Shown: in pieces, positions 53,260-61,170 of the stretch
How positions within the stretch are numbered: the stretch's first letter is position 1
Layout of the letters: each line of letters begins with the position of its first letter
Assembly (NCBI RefSeq): GCF_016861975.1
Contig: NZ_BOMB01000004.1
Location: 244,388 to 308,387 of the forward strand
DNA: 64,000 bases
Direction of reading: 5' to 3'
DNA from: Actinocatenispora rupis
GTDB taxonomy: Bacteria > Actinomycetota > Actinomycetes > Mycobacteriales > Micromonosporaceae
The notes under the pieces: generated by a model
Told to the model about the DNA's origin: nothing
The model's input: the letters and a program-made list of their open reading frames with translations, nothing else
Databases searched by the model: none
Translations under genes and position numbers: made by a program

Positions 53260-53292
53260 CGTCAGCGACGGCGCCGATGTGGAGGAGACGCG

Positions 53293-53919
53293 ATGACGCG
53301 GGCACGACCGAGACCAATCGCAGCGGCCTGCGTCCTTCTCACAATCGCCGGCCTGTCCGGCTGTGGCACATCACCTGGTTCCGCTCCGGCCCCGACAGCC
53401 TCCGCCCACGCCCGGCCAGCCGAGTACCGGACACCAGTGCCCACCGACCTGTGCTCGATGGTCGACACCGGACCGGTACGCGCGCTCGCACCCTCGGCGC
53501 ACACGACCGTCTCGACCTCCACCCACACGGCCGACACCGCGAGGTGCCTGGTCCGCTGGCGCAACACCAACCCCCACGAGCCCATCGGGCTCATGCTCGT
53601 CGTGAACGCGTACTACTTCAACGACGTCGCGGGCGCAAAGGCGGAGTACGACGGCCAGTGGGACGCCGTCGTCGGCCCGACCGGCAGCAGTACGGAAGCG
53701 CGAACGCTGACCGGCTTCGGCCGACCGGCGTTCGCGGCCTGGGTCCAGCTCAAGGACGCCGGCTCGGTCGACGTCTACGTCCGAGACAGCAACCTGGTAC
53801 TGAAGGTCGTGCTCACCGTCGAGGACCACGACGCCATCGGCACGACCGGCCCGCCCGCCGCCTCAGCCGTCGCACGCACCACCCCACCGACCCTGCGGAA
53901 CCGGCAGGCCGCACGCTGA
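53293..53919 (+). CDS. Lipoprotein, DUF3558-like
   Basis: 208 aa. Signal peptide MTRARPRPIAAACVLLTIAG with lipobox GLSGC gives a lipidated cysteine at residue 24, followed by a Pro/Ser/Ala linker. The mature domain has CSMVDTGPVRALAPSAHT and CLVRWRN, a cysteine pair probably forming a disulfide as in DUF3558-type lipoproteins. ATG 53293 follows GGAGGAGACGCG. The last 40 codons are duplicated at 40023-40141. Role unknown. Confidence 0.88.
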   Translation: MTRARPRPIAAACVLLTIAGLSGCGTSPGSAPAPTASAHARPAEYRTPVPTDLCSMVDTGPVRALAPSAHTTVSTSTHTADTARCLVRWRNTNPHEPIGLMLVVNAYYFNDVAGAKAEYDGQWDAVVGPTGSSTEARTLTGFGRPAFAAWVQLKDAGSVDVYVRDSNLVLKVVLTVEDHDAIGTTGPPAASAVARTTPPTLRNRQAAR

Positions 53920-53979
53920 CGCCACACGCCTCGCGAACCGTGTCACCAGGTGCCGTTCTCGCTCGACGACCCGGCGCGT

Positions 53980-54025
53980 TTGACGCAACCAGTTGGTTGC
54001 CATAAAGTCGCAACCAACTGGTTGC
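53980..54025 (+). promoter_or_regulatory. Promoter with twin palindromic operators
   Basis: TTGACG (53980-53985), 17 bases, TAAAGT (54003-54008). GCAACCAGTTGGTTGC (53985-54000) lies between the boxes, and its exact reverse complement GCAACCAACTGGTTGC (54010-54025) lies just after the -10. Each is a 7-bp inverted repeat with a 2-base centre, and their centres are 25 bases apart. A TetR- or MarR-type repressor is expected, but no regulator gene adjoins. Confidence 0.85.
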
Positions 54026-54038
54026 GAAAGGATCGCAA

Positions 54039-54488
54039 ATGACGACGTACTCCGACTTCACCACCGAGATCACCGTCGACCGCACTCCGCACGACGTGCT
54101 GCTGGCCGTCACCGACGTGCGCGCCCGGTTCAGCGAGACCATCACCGGCGAGGCGACCACGGTCGGCGACGAGTTCTCGTCCGTCGACCAACGCATCACG
54201 TCGAGCCGGCTCCGGGCCACCGACGTCGTCCCCGGCCGCCGGGTCGCCTGGCATGTCGACGAGGCCTACCGGGACTTCGCGGAGGAGTACGACGAGTGGG
54301 CCGGCACCTCGGTGACCTTCGAGATCGCACCGCCCGGGGTCGGGACCACCCTGCGGTTCACCCACCATGGCCCCACTCTCGGCCTGGCCTGTTACCGCGT
54401 CTGCGCGCAAGGCTGGACCGGCTGCATCAACACCAGCCTGCACGCCCTGATGACCACCGGCACCGGCCGTCCCATCCCGGCCCCGTGA
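54039..54488 (+). CDS. SRPBCC (START-like) domain protein
   Basis: 149 aa. FTTEITVDRTPHDVLLAVTD at the start, then VGDEFSSVDQRITSSRLRATDVVPGRRVAWHV and TLRFTHHGPT, the AHSA1/polyketide-cyclase-like order. ATG 54039 follows GAAAGGATCGCAA. It overlaps the MFS start by 4 bases. Probably binds the hydrophobic inducer or substrate that the pump exports. Confidence 0.9.
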   Translation: MTTYSDFTTEITVDRTPHDVLLAVTDVRARFSETITGEATTVGDEFSSVDQRITSSRLRATDVVPGRRVAWHVDEAYRDFAEEYDEWAGTSVTFEIAPPGVGTTLRFTHHGPTLGLACYRVCAQGWTGCINTSLHALMTTGTGRPIPAP

Positions 54489-55702
54489 CCGCCCCGAGCG
54501 CGAACCGCGCGAAGCTGGTACTGGCGGTGCTGTTCCTCAGTACGTTCGTCATGGGCGTCACCGAGCTGCTCGTACCGGGCGTGCTGAACCTGATCGCCGC
54601 CGACCTCGGTGTCTCCATCCAGGCGGCCGGGATGCTGGTGACCGCGCAGGCGTTGGGTGTCGCGCTGGGCGGCCCGCTGCTGACCGCGCTGACGGTCAGG
54701 CTCACCAGGCGGGTGGTCCTGGCCGGCACGATCGCCGTGTTCATCGTGGCGAACCTGGTTCTGGTACTGAGCAGCGACTACGGCCTGGTGGTCGCGGCGC
54801 GAGCGCTCGGTGGTGCGGTGGGCGGGTTGTTCATCGCCGCCGCGTTCCAGGTCGGCACCTCGATCGTTCCAGCGGAACGGATGGGCCGGGCGATCTCGGT
54901 GGTCCTCTCCGGTACGACAGTCTCGGCCGCGCTGGGCGTTCCGCTGGGTACGTGGGCCGGTCAGGCGCTGGGCTGGCGGGGATCGTTCCTCGCGATCGTG
55001 GTGCTGTCCGCCCTGGTGCTCGTCGCCGTCCTGGCCCTGGTCCCGCGGGTACCCGCAGGCGGCCGCAGCATCGGCGACCAGGCCAGGTATGCGTTCGCTC
55101 CGCGGGTGCTCGCCGTACTCGTGGTGATCGTCCTGGTGTTCGCGGCGCTGTTCGCCGCGCTGACCTACATCGCGCCGTTCCTTGAGCGGGTCACCGGTGT
55201 CCCAGGCACGCTGATCAGCCTGTTCCTGCTGGCGTACGGTGTGGCGACCGCAGTGGGCTCGTTCGGCGGCGGCCGGTTCGCCGACGCCAACGCCCCGCGC
55301 GCGTTGATCCTCGGCACCGGCGGCCTCGCGGTCGCCCTGCTCGTGCTGTACCTGGCGGGTACGGTCGCGGCGCTGGTCGTCCTGGCGCTGCTCGCGTTGG
55401 GCGTGTTCGGCATGGGTACGGCACCGGTCGTGCAGTACCGGGTGGTGGGCCTCGCTGGTCCCGGTGCCCAGCTCGCGCAGTCGCTGCCCGCATCGTCGGC
55501 CAACCTCGGTGTCGCGCTCGGTGCGGCCGTCGGGGGCGTCGCTGTCGGCCGCTTCTCCGTCATCGCCACGATGCTCAGCGGCTGCGCCTTCGCCTGCGCA
55601 GCGGTCGTCATCGCCTGGGGGACCAGGCTTCTCACGCCACCCACGACCAGGGACTGCCCGCTCGACGGGAGGGAGCCCGTACAGGTCGACCGCAGCCGGT
55701 AG
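54485..55702 (+). CDS. MFS transporter, AraJ/drug-efflux type
   Basis: 405 aa with twelve helices. LAVLFLSTFVMGVTELLVPGVL (helix 1) and GVPLGTWAGQALGWRGSF (motif near helix 5) match the AraJ/YdhP group of efflux pumps and parallel the pump at 21812-23017. GTG 54485 overlaps the SRPBCC stop (GTGA). The twin operators upstream suggest inducible efflux. Confidence 0.93.
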   Translation: MTAPSANRAKLVLAVLFLSTFVMGVTELLVPGVLNLIAADLGVSIQAAGMLVTAQALGVALGGPLLTALTVRLTRRVVLAGTIAVFIVANLVLVLSSDYGLVVAARALGGAVGGLFIAAAFQVGTSIVPAERMGRAISVVLSGTTVSAALGVPLGTWAGQALGWRGSFLAIVVLSALVLVAVLALVPRVPAGGRSIGDQARYAFAPRVLAVLVVIVLVFAALFAALTYIAPFLERVTGVPGTLISLFLLAYGVATAVGSFGGGRFADANAPRALILGTGGLAVALLVLYLAGTVAALVVLALLALGVFGMGTAPVVQYRVVGLAGPGAQLAQSLPASSANLGVALGAAVGGVAVGRFSVIATMLSGCAFACAAVVIAWGTRLLTPPTTRDCPLDGREPVQVDRSR

Positions 55703-56250
55703 GCGCAGGGATTCCGTTCCGTGCCTGCTCCGGCCACGGCCGGTGTAGGCCCGCCGCGAACTCCAGGTAGGACGCGCCGTCCGGGCCCGGGATAACCCCC
55801 GACTTCAGCAGATCCTTTACCGACTCGGGGAGCGCATGCTGAAAGCCTCCACCTGGCTGACCGAAGGCTGGAGCAGCAATGCCACCCAGAACCTCTAGGT
55901 CAGACTGTACTTCGAATACGCTATAAGCTGCTTTCTCTGCCCCGAGGCGCATCGACCGGTGCGAGAGGGCTGTTCCCTCCTTGGCTACAGAACTCCCAAA
56001 GTCATGTCCGAAGCCATCGATCCGCGCACCGGCCTTCAGTACCGTGTTGACTGGCTCATGCATGAAGCCGTCGTTGTCGGGCCACGGCGACCGCGCCACT
56101 TCCTTGCCGAGTTTCTCGGCGGCGCTGCCGGTGCCTTCGGCACCAGCTTCGGCGGCGTGTTTGACGGCCATACCGGTGTCCTTGGCAGCGGTTTCGCCGA
56201 GCTCCTTCGCACCGTCCTTGGCGAGCCTTGACAGCGGTCTTGGCGGCTGT
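55632..56250 (-). pseudogene. Displaced Rhs C-terminal end with TNT-type toxin domain
   Basis: Reading on the minus strand, the part up to 56060 copies the linker of the rhs gene at 59.7 kb (AVKHAAEAGAEGTGSAAEK), with a 2-base deletion near 56225. It then diverges into SPWPDNDGFMHEPVNTVLKAG, IDGFGHDFGSSVAKEGTAL and GIAAPAFGQPGGGFQHALPE, the pattern of TNT NAD-glycohydrolase toxins (as in mycobacterial CpnT). The usual D-R-F-G is D-G-F-G here. No rhs core, start or immunity gene accompanies it, and its 3' end overlaps the MFS gene. An orphan toxin tail, probably dead. Confidence 0.75.
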
Positions 56251-56252
56251 TG

Positions 56253-57425
56253 CTACCGGACGGCCGCGAGGGCGGCGGCCTGGAGATCGGTGTGTACGGC
56301 GGGCGGCTGCGGCGTGGTGAACATCCGTTGGGTCAGCACGACGACGATCAGGTCGCGTCCCGGATGGACGAGGAACGAGGTGCCGAGCCCACCGTCCCAG
56401 CCGATCGCACCGGTCCACGGCGCTTCCCGCAGGACCGAGGTACCGAGCCCCCAGCCTCGCCCGCCGAGGATCGCGGCGCCGGCGCGGCGCTGACCACGGG
56501 TCAGGTGATCCCGGCTCATCTCGCGTACCTGCCCGGGTGTCAGTACCGGATCCCCGCCGCGCAGCAGCATCCGCGCGAACGCCAGCAGGTCGTCGACCGT
56601 GGACAGCAGCCCGGCGGCACCGTCGGGGAACACCGGCGGCCGGCTCCACTGCCCGTCCGGTCGGTCCCAGGCCACGAGCCCGCCCTCGGTCGGCTGGTAC
56701 GCCGTCGCCAACCGCTCGACGTGTCGGGTGTGGAAGCCGGTGTCCGTCATACCGAGCGGCTCGAAGATCCGGGTGCGCAGGACCTCGCCGTACGGGGCGC
56801 CCGCGGCCCGGGCGCACAGCACGCCGAGCACGTGCGCGCCGGTGTTGTACAGCCATCGCCCACCGGGCTGGGCCAGCAGGGGCAGCGCGCCGAACCGGGC
56901 GATCCAGGTGTTGGGCTCGACGAAAGCATCAGGCTGTGGCAGGCCGATCGTGGCCAGCCCGGCCTCGGCCGCCGCCGCGACGACCGGCCACGGGTCGGAG
57001 GCCGTGAACATCTCCGTGGCCAGCCCGAACCCGAACGTGAACGTCAGCAGCCCCCGTACCGTCACCCCGGCGTCGGCGGGAACCGTGTCGTCGAGCGCGC
57101 TGTCCATCCTGCGAAGGACACGGCGGTTCGCAAGTTCCGGTAGCAGCCGGTCGACCGGCTCGTCCAGCCCCAGCAGGCCCTCGCGGACCAGTGCCAGCGT
57201 CGCAACGGCCGTGATCACCTTCGTCGTGGACGCGATCCGGAACAGCGATGTCCGCTCCACCGGGCGCCCGCCGACCGCGAGCGTGCCGCACGCCTCCACG
57301 TGCACCTCTTCGCCCTGCGCCACCAGCGCAACCAGCCCCGGCACCGTGCCCTCGCCCACATGCGAGGCGGCGACCGACCTGAACCGCTCCAACCCGTCCT
57401 TGTCCAGTCCCACGCTCACTCCCAT
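56253..57425 (-). CDS. Serine hydrolase, beta-lactamase/esterase family
   Basis: About 390 aa of the class-C-like fold. The catalytic S-x-x-K is in FRIASTTKVITA (near residue 64-67), the tyrosine in WLYNTGAHVLG and the third motif region in GWDGGLGTSF. GMTDTGFH is another landmark. Family members are esterases or D-aminopeptidases rather than true beta-lactamases. Start 57425 (MGVSVGLD); GTG 57419 has GGGATGGGA upstream and is equally possible. Its stop lies at the junction with the Rhs tail, so an rearrangement ended just at the gene. Confidence 0.9.
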   Translation of the reverse strand: MGVSVGLDKDGLERFRSVAASHVGEGTVPGLVALVAQGEEVHVEACGTLAVGGRPVERTSLFRIASTTKVITAVATLALVREGLLGLDEPVDRLLPELANRRVLRRMDSALDDTVPADAGVTVRGLLTFTFGFGLATEMFTASDPWPVVAAAAEAGLATIGLPQPDAFVEPNTWIARFGALPLLAQPGGRWLYNTGAHVLGVLCARAAGAPYGEVLRTRIFEPLGMTDTGFHTRHVERLATAYQPTEGGLVAWDRPDGQWSRPPVFPDGAAGLLSTVDDLLAFARMLLRGGDPVLTPGQVREMSRDHLTRGQRRAGAAILGGRGWGLGTSVLREAPWTGAIGWDGGLGTSFLVHPGRDLIVVVLTQRMFTTPQPPAVHTDLQAAALAAVR

Positions 57426-57557
57426 CCCAGGCGTCGCCGACACCAGGTGAGACGCCCCGGACCCGGCTGACTCATCGGTACGGCGCCCGCACGGTGCTGC
57501 TCGTCCGGGCGTCCCCACCCGACCGTGATGGGCGTCCTGGGGTGGTCCTCACCGTCG

Positions 57558-57689
57558 ATGGCGGTTCGGTACCAGCCCGGCGCCGCGAAGATCCGGAAGA
57601 GCGTCGCCGACCAGGTTGACGGCCTGATCCGGGAGAAGCCGAAGAAGGACAAGCGCCGCGCGCAAATCGTGCCGCGCTTTGACAGATGA
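57558..57689 (+). CDS. Possible 43-aa basic protein
   Basis: ATG 57558 opens a frame MAVRYQPGAAKIRKSVADQ then a lysine/arginine-rich segment EKPKKDKRRAQIVPRFDR and a TGA. Composition and codon use look protein-like, with helical and basic character suited to nucleic-acid binding. No ribosome site is clear. It lies beside the tRNA-Lys fragment and could be a remnant of a mobile-element gene. Confidence 0.35.
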   Translation: MAVRYQPGAAKIRKSVADQVDGLIREKPKKDKRRAQIVPRFDR

Positions 57690-57767
57690 CGCTCGGCGCC
57701 CCTCGGGCGCCCGAGCGGTGACCATCGGACGCCGAGACGACCGAAAGATGATCTCCAAACGAACAAA

Positions 57768-57800
57768 AGACCAGGTCAGACGTGGTGCATGACCTGGTCT
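57768..57800 (-). terminator. Rho-independent terminator behind the tRNA-Lys fragment
   Basis: AGACCAGGTCA pairs with TGACCTGGTCT across an 11-base loop, and on the minus strand a TTTTG run follows. It lies 3 bases after the CCA end of the tRNA fragment, as expected for the original tRNA terminator. Confidence 0.85.
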
Positions 57801-57803
57801 TGA

Positions 57804-57848
57804 TGGTGCGCCGCCAGGGACTCGAACCCCGAACCCGCTGACTAAGAG
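57804..57848 (-). other. 3' fragment of tRNA-Lys, probable att site
   Basis: On the minus strand CTCTTAGTCAGCGGGTTCGG continues with GGTTCGAGTCCCTGGCGG and CGCACCA: the anticodon loop (CTT), variable loop, T-arm and acceptor 3' strand with encoded CCA of an actinobacterial tRNA-Lys(CTT). The 5' half (acceptor, D-arm) is absent, replaced by unrelated sequence. Such 3' halves are left where integrative elements insert into tRNA genes. Confidence 0.85.
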
Positions 57849-58055
57849 AAGCGAACTTGCTGGTCATGAATGCCAGCAGCTCTCGTCATCTCCAACTGAC
57901 TCCCTGCACCACTGGTCTTCACCAGATCCTTGCACCTCTTGCCACCAACACTCGGGCACCCCTCGGGCGCCCGAATCCGCACCGAGCGGTGATATCCGAA
58001 CCAACGGAGGCAGTATTCGCTTTAGCCCTCAGACTTCCGAGAGGATCCTTGGCTC
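57849..58055. other. Sequence next to the att fragment, no gene
   Basis: About 200 bases with GC repeats. CCCCTCGGGCGCCCGA occurs at 57959-57974 and again at 57699-57714, on either side of the tRNA fragment and 260 bases apart. On the minus strand GGTGCAAGG and GGTGCAGGG recur, possibly integrase arm sites. No coding frame is supported. Confidence 0.45.
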
Positions 58056-58214
58056 TTAACCCAACCACGCCCAGTCCCCATCGATCTCCCGAAGGCGGTC
58101 GATTCCCTGCCTCAGACAGTCGACTAACGTTGACGATTCAACGCGAATCAATCCCTCGCCCCCAAGACCAGGTCCAGAGAATACGAGAGTCCAGGGTTCA
58201 CCATGTTCCATCAT
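58056..58214 (-). CDS. Possible small protein (52 aa) after the SUKH gene
   Basis: ATG 58214 opens MMEHGEPWTLVFSGPG, then GGEGLIRVESSTLVDCLRQG and IDRLREIDGDWAWLG, ending in TAA. The sequence is protein-like and AT-richer than the chromosome, like the cassette upstream. The frame is open for about 25 further codons upstream (including VTVIIKADHER) but without a standard start. Probably a small immunity-type protein or the end of a truncated one. Confidence 0.4.
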   Translation of the reverse strand: MMEHGEPWTLVFSGPGLGGEGLIRVESSTLVDCLRQGIDRLREIDGDWAWLG

Positions 58215-58346
58215 ACGCTCGTGATCTGCCTTTATGATTACCGTTACGCCGCGTTCAGTAGGCCTTTCATTAGTTGTGAAATGTCGTGCCTAAGTGCCCC
58301 CATTAGTACGCCCTCATAACGGAACCTACTGCAGCGGCGGCAGTTT

Positions 58347-58853
58347 TCAGCCATCGACCACCGGCGGCCACGGTCGAGCGCCCGGCGTTAGAACCTTCAG
58401 ACATTTGAGCGGGTGCTTGGCAGTCAATGCAAAATTTATCGCTTCCTCAACCGATTTCCCAAGCTCCCAAATCCAACCGAGCCCCGTAGCGACGACCCAC
58501 CCGTCATCCCGCACAAATACGCTTGAGTAGCTAAGCCATTCACCAAACGGATACCAGTTGCCTCCGAGCTCGCGTTCAAGCTCACGAGCGAGCACGATGT
58601 GACCGGAACCTGCGAGCACTGGATCAATCGTCAGTGGTTCATCGTTCTCAAAGTTCGGACCACTAACGTTGATCGGACCGGCAGAGATTCCACCAAAAGC
58701 AGCCAGGGCCTCGGCGGCAATATCACTGATCCGGTATCCTTGGGCGCCAAGCTCGGCGACCCATGCTGAGATGTCTATCGACCGTTCAACGTCCCAGCCT
58801 GCCCGACCCAACTCGTCGGCGACAGCATCTGAAAAGTTCCATGACCGAAACAA
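58347..58853 (-). CDS. SUKH-3 immunity protein
   Basis: About 168 aa. The SUKH-3 pattern is clear: ELGRAGWDVERSIDISAWVA, AAEALAAFGGISAG, LTIDPVLAGSGHIVLARELE and WYPFGEWLSYSSVFVRDDGW with LGWIWELGKSVEEAINFAL. SUKH proteins neutralise nuclease and deaminase toxins of the cassette directly upstream, here the YwqJ-type deaminase 7 bases away. Start is uncertain: TTG 58853 fits the gene spacing, while ATG 58931 would overlap the toxin by 71 bases. Lower GC than the chromosome. Confidence 0.85.
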   Translation of the reverse strand: MFRSWNFSDAVADELGRAGWDVERSIDISAWVAELGAQGYRISDIAAEALAAFGGISAGPINVSGPNFENDEPLTIDPVLAGSGHIVLARELERELGGNWYPFGEWLSYSSVFVRDDGWVVATGLGWIWELGKSVEEAINFALTAKHPLKCLKVLTPGARPWPPVVDG

Positions 58854-58860
58854 AGTACAC

Positions 58861-60539
58861 TCATTCCCACGAAATTCCGAGCGCCCCCAAGAGGCTCCGA
58901 CACCGACCACATGGATACGCCGGGTTTCCATTTTCGGCGGCCCTAGACGACATCCAACTGCGAGTGCTTACCGTCCGCATTGACCCGCCGCTGATTGCCG
59001 AGGGGCCTTCAGCCTGGTAAGCCTGCATCAGACATCCCACCTCGGCACACCCTCCATGATGGCCAGCCTCTCCAACTGCCGTGTTGAGTTCAGGCATGCT
59101 TCCAAGCTGGCCAGCCATGCCATGGCGGTTGGTGCTGTAATACTTCTGACCTGATGGAGATGTGTACTCCGAGGCAAATTTCGTACCGCCAACTTTGCGA
59201 TGACCGTCAGCGACACTCTGCAACGGATCACAGTTGTGAACCAGGATCGACGTGGCCCGTGCCAGCACATAGTACGTGTGGGTGTGATCAATTGTGAGGC
59301 CATACGTGGTGTCGATGTGCGTGTAGTGCCGGACACCTGCGATAAGTACGCTGCCGTCCGGAGTCTGTAGCCGATGGCCGGCTCTGAGGTTGGCGGCTTC
59401 AGCCCAGTTATGGGTTGTGGCGTCCCAGATTCGGTGGTGGCGGGTGGTGGTGAGGGTTTCGGGTCCGTGGGCTGTGGTGAGTGTGAGGTCGACGAGGTCG
59501 CGGTCGGTGGTGGTGACGATGATGCCGTCGACGCGGTGGGTCTGGTCGCGATGGCTGTCGGGGTCGGCGTTGCGGATCTTGTCGCCGATCTTGATGTTCT
59601 CGATCGGTTTGCTTGATCCGTCGGCGAGTTCGACGCGTGTGCCGGTGGGGAAGCTGTGGGCGCATCCGGCAGCGACCTTCTCGGCGGCGCTGCCGGTGTC
59701 TTCGGCCCCTGCCTCGGCCGCGTGTTTGACTGCCTTGCCGGTGCCCTTGGCAGCGGTTTCGCCGAGTTCCTTGGCGCCGTCCTTGGCAAGCGCCTTGACG
59801 GCGGTCTTCGCAGCAGCCTTTTCCAGAGCAGGGGCAGCTGCTTTGACGGCGCCCTTGATGACGACCTTGACGACGAGTTTCCCGCCGATGCTGACGACCT
59901 TGCCGATGGGCAGGACGCCGATCACGGTCGAGCCGCCGGAGATGGCGGCGTTGGTCCAGTCGCCTTCCGAGGCGTACCAGACGGCGTTGGCGGCGTCGGC
60001 GACGGTACCGACCACGGGGATGTAGCCGACGATGTCGAGCAGCCGGTGACCGTTGGCGGCGGCGCCGTGGCTGACGGTCTTGTCGGCGGCCCAGGCGCGG
60101 CTGATCGGGTAGTAGTCCTTCCGCCAGGCGGTGCCGCCGGTGTAGGCGTCCATGTAGTTGAGGAAGCGCTTCTCGCCGGCTGCGCCGTCGTCCCAGATCG
60201 TGCCGGTCCGGTCGTAGGCGGCCATGAGCCCGGACGGGTCGCTGTGGATGACGGGGCTGTTGTTGGCGTAGGCGTAGCCGATGAGTTGCTGGGGGTCTGA
60301 CGCGTCGAGCAGCGGGTCAGCGGACAGGAAGCGTCCGAGGCTGGGGTCGTACTCGCGGGCGCCGAGCAGGGTCAGGCCGGTGTTACCGTCCTGGATGCCG
60401 CCGACGTAGCCCCGGTCCCCGATCCACGACGGCAGTGTGGATCGGTTGTCGCCGAACGGATCGGTGTAGCGGTGGGTAGCGGTGAGCGTCTTGGCATCGA
60501 CTTGGACGTTGTTGGTGCCGTTGGGGTCGTTGACCAGCC
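58861..60539 (-). pseudogene. 5'-truncated rhs gene: Rhs end, Hint, YwqJ-type deaminase toxin
   Basis: The minus frame begins at the CRISPR junction and lacks a start. Order: Rhs core end (YTDPFGDNRS, LLGAREYDPSLGRFLSADPL), a hydrophobic linker (YIPVVGTVADAANAVWY), an Ala/Lys-rich spacer, a Hint autoprotease module (CAHSFPTGTRVELADGSSKP to TSILVHNC) and a C-terminal deaminase with HGGCAEVGCLMQAYQ and YPCGRCRSLL. C-A-E and P-C-x-x-C are the zinc and proton-transfer residues of the CDA fold. Hundreds of YD repeats and any secretion signal are missing. The toxin itself looks intact; its immunity gene follows. Confidence 0.85.
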
Positions 60540-61158
60540 AGGTGGTTCGGGCTTCATGACCGCGCTGACGGAAGCCCCTGCGTGCTCTCCACACGCGTGG
60601 AGGTGGTTCGCCAGACCGACGGTGAATTCCTTGCCGGAGGTCGTGCTCTCCACACGCGTGGAGGTGGTTCGCGCCGGCCGCCGTCCTGGTGGCACGTGGG
60701 CGAGTGCTCTCCACACGCGTGGAGGTGGTTCGACTGGGAAGCGTTGGCACTGGGACGACCTGGCGTGCTCTCCACATGCGTGGAGGTGGTTCGCTCGCCA
60801 CCGGTGGCCCGGTGGTCGGGCCGGGGTGCTCTCCACACGCGTGGAGATGGTTCGCTGGGCAACCCGGTCGCGCAGAACCGCCCGCGTGCTCTCCACACGC
60901 GTGGAGGTGGTTCGGCATACACCGACCGGCTTTCGCCGACCGCGGAGCGCTCTCCACACGCGTGGAGGTGGTTCTACATTTCTCCGCTCGACAGATTGGG
61001 AGTACCGGTGCTCTCCACACGCGTGGAGGTGGTTCGTTGTACGTCCGCGTCGGCACGGCGTGGAAGTCGTGCTCTCCACACGCGTGGAGGTGGTTCGTGG
61101 TCCGCCGGCACCTGCATGCTCGCCACCAGGTGCTCTCCACACTCGTGGAGCGGTCCGT
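60540..61158 (+). CRISPR. CRISPR array, type I-E-like repeat, no cas genes
   Basis: Ten repeats of 29 bases start at 60582, 60643, 60704, 60765, 60826, 60886, 60947, 61008, 61069 and 61130; consensus GTGCTCTCCACACGCGTGG then AGGTGGTTCG, with stem CTCCAC/GTGGAG. Nine spacers are 32 bases except one of 31. Repeats 4, 5 and 7 carry point changes and the last is degenerate at its 3' half, marking the leader-distal end. At the left, AGGTGGTTCG (60540-60549) is the last third of another repeat, followed by a 32-base spacer, and it runs directly into rhs. No AT-rich leader and no cas gene are present. Confidence 0.97.
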
Positions 61159-61170
61159 TACCGTCGGCGC

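Noticed and set aside
56253..57425. Serine hydrolase as an antibiotic-resistance beta-lactamase
   Set aside because: Its motifs fit the broad esterase/aminopeptidase class-C-like family; nothing points to true beta-lactam hydrolysis.
57804..57848. Complete tRNA gene
   Set aside because: The acceptor 5' strand, D-arm and 5' anticodon stem are absent; only the 3' half matches tRNA-Lys.
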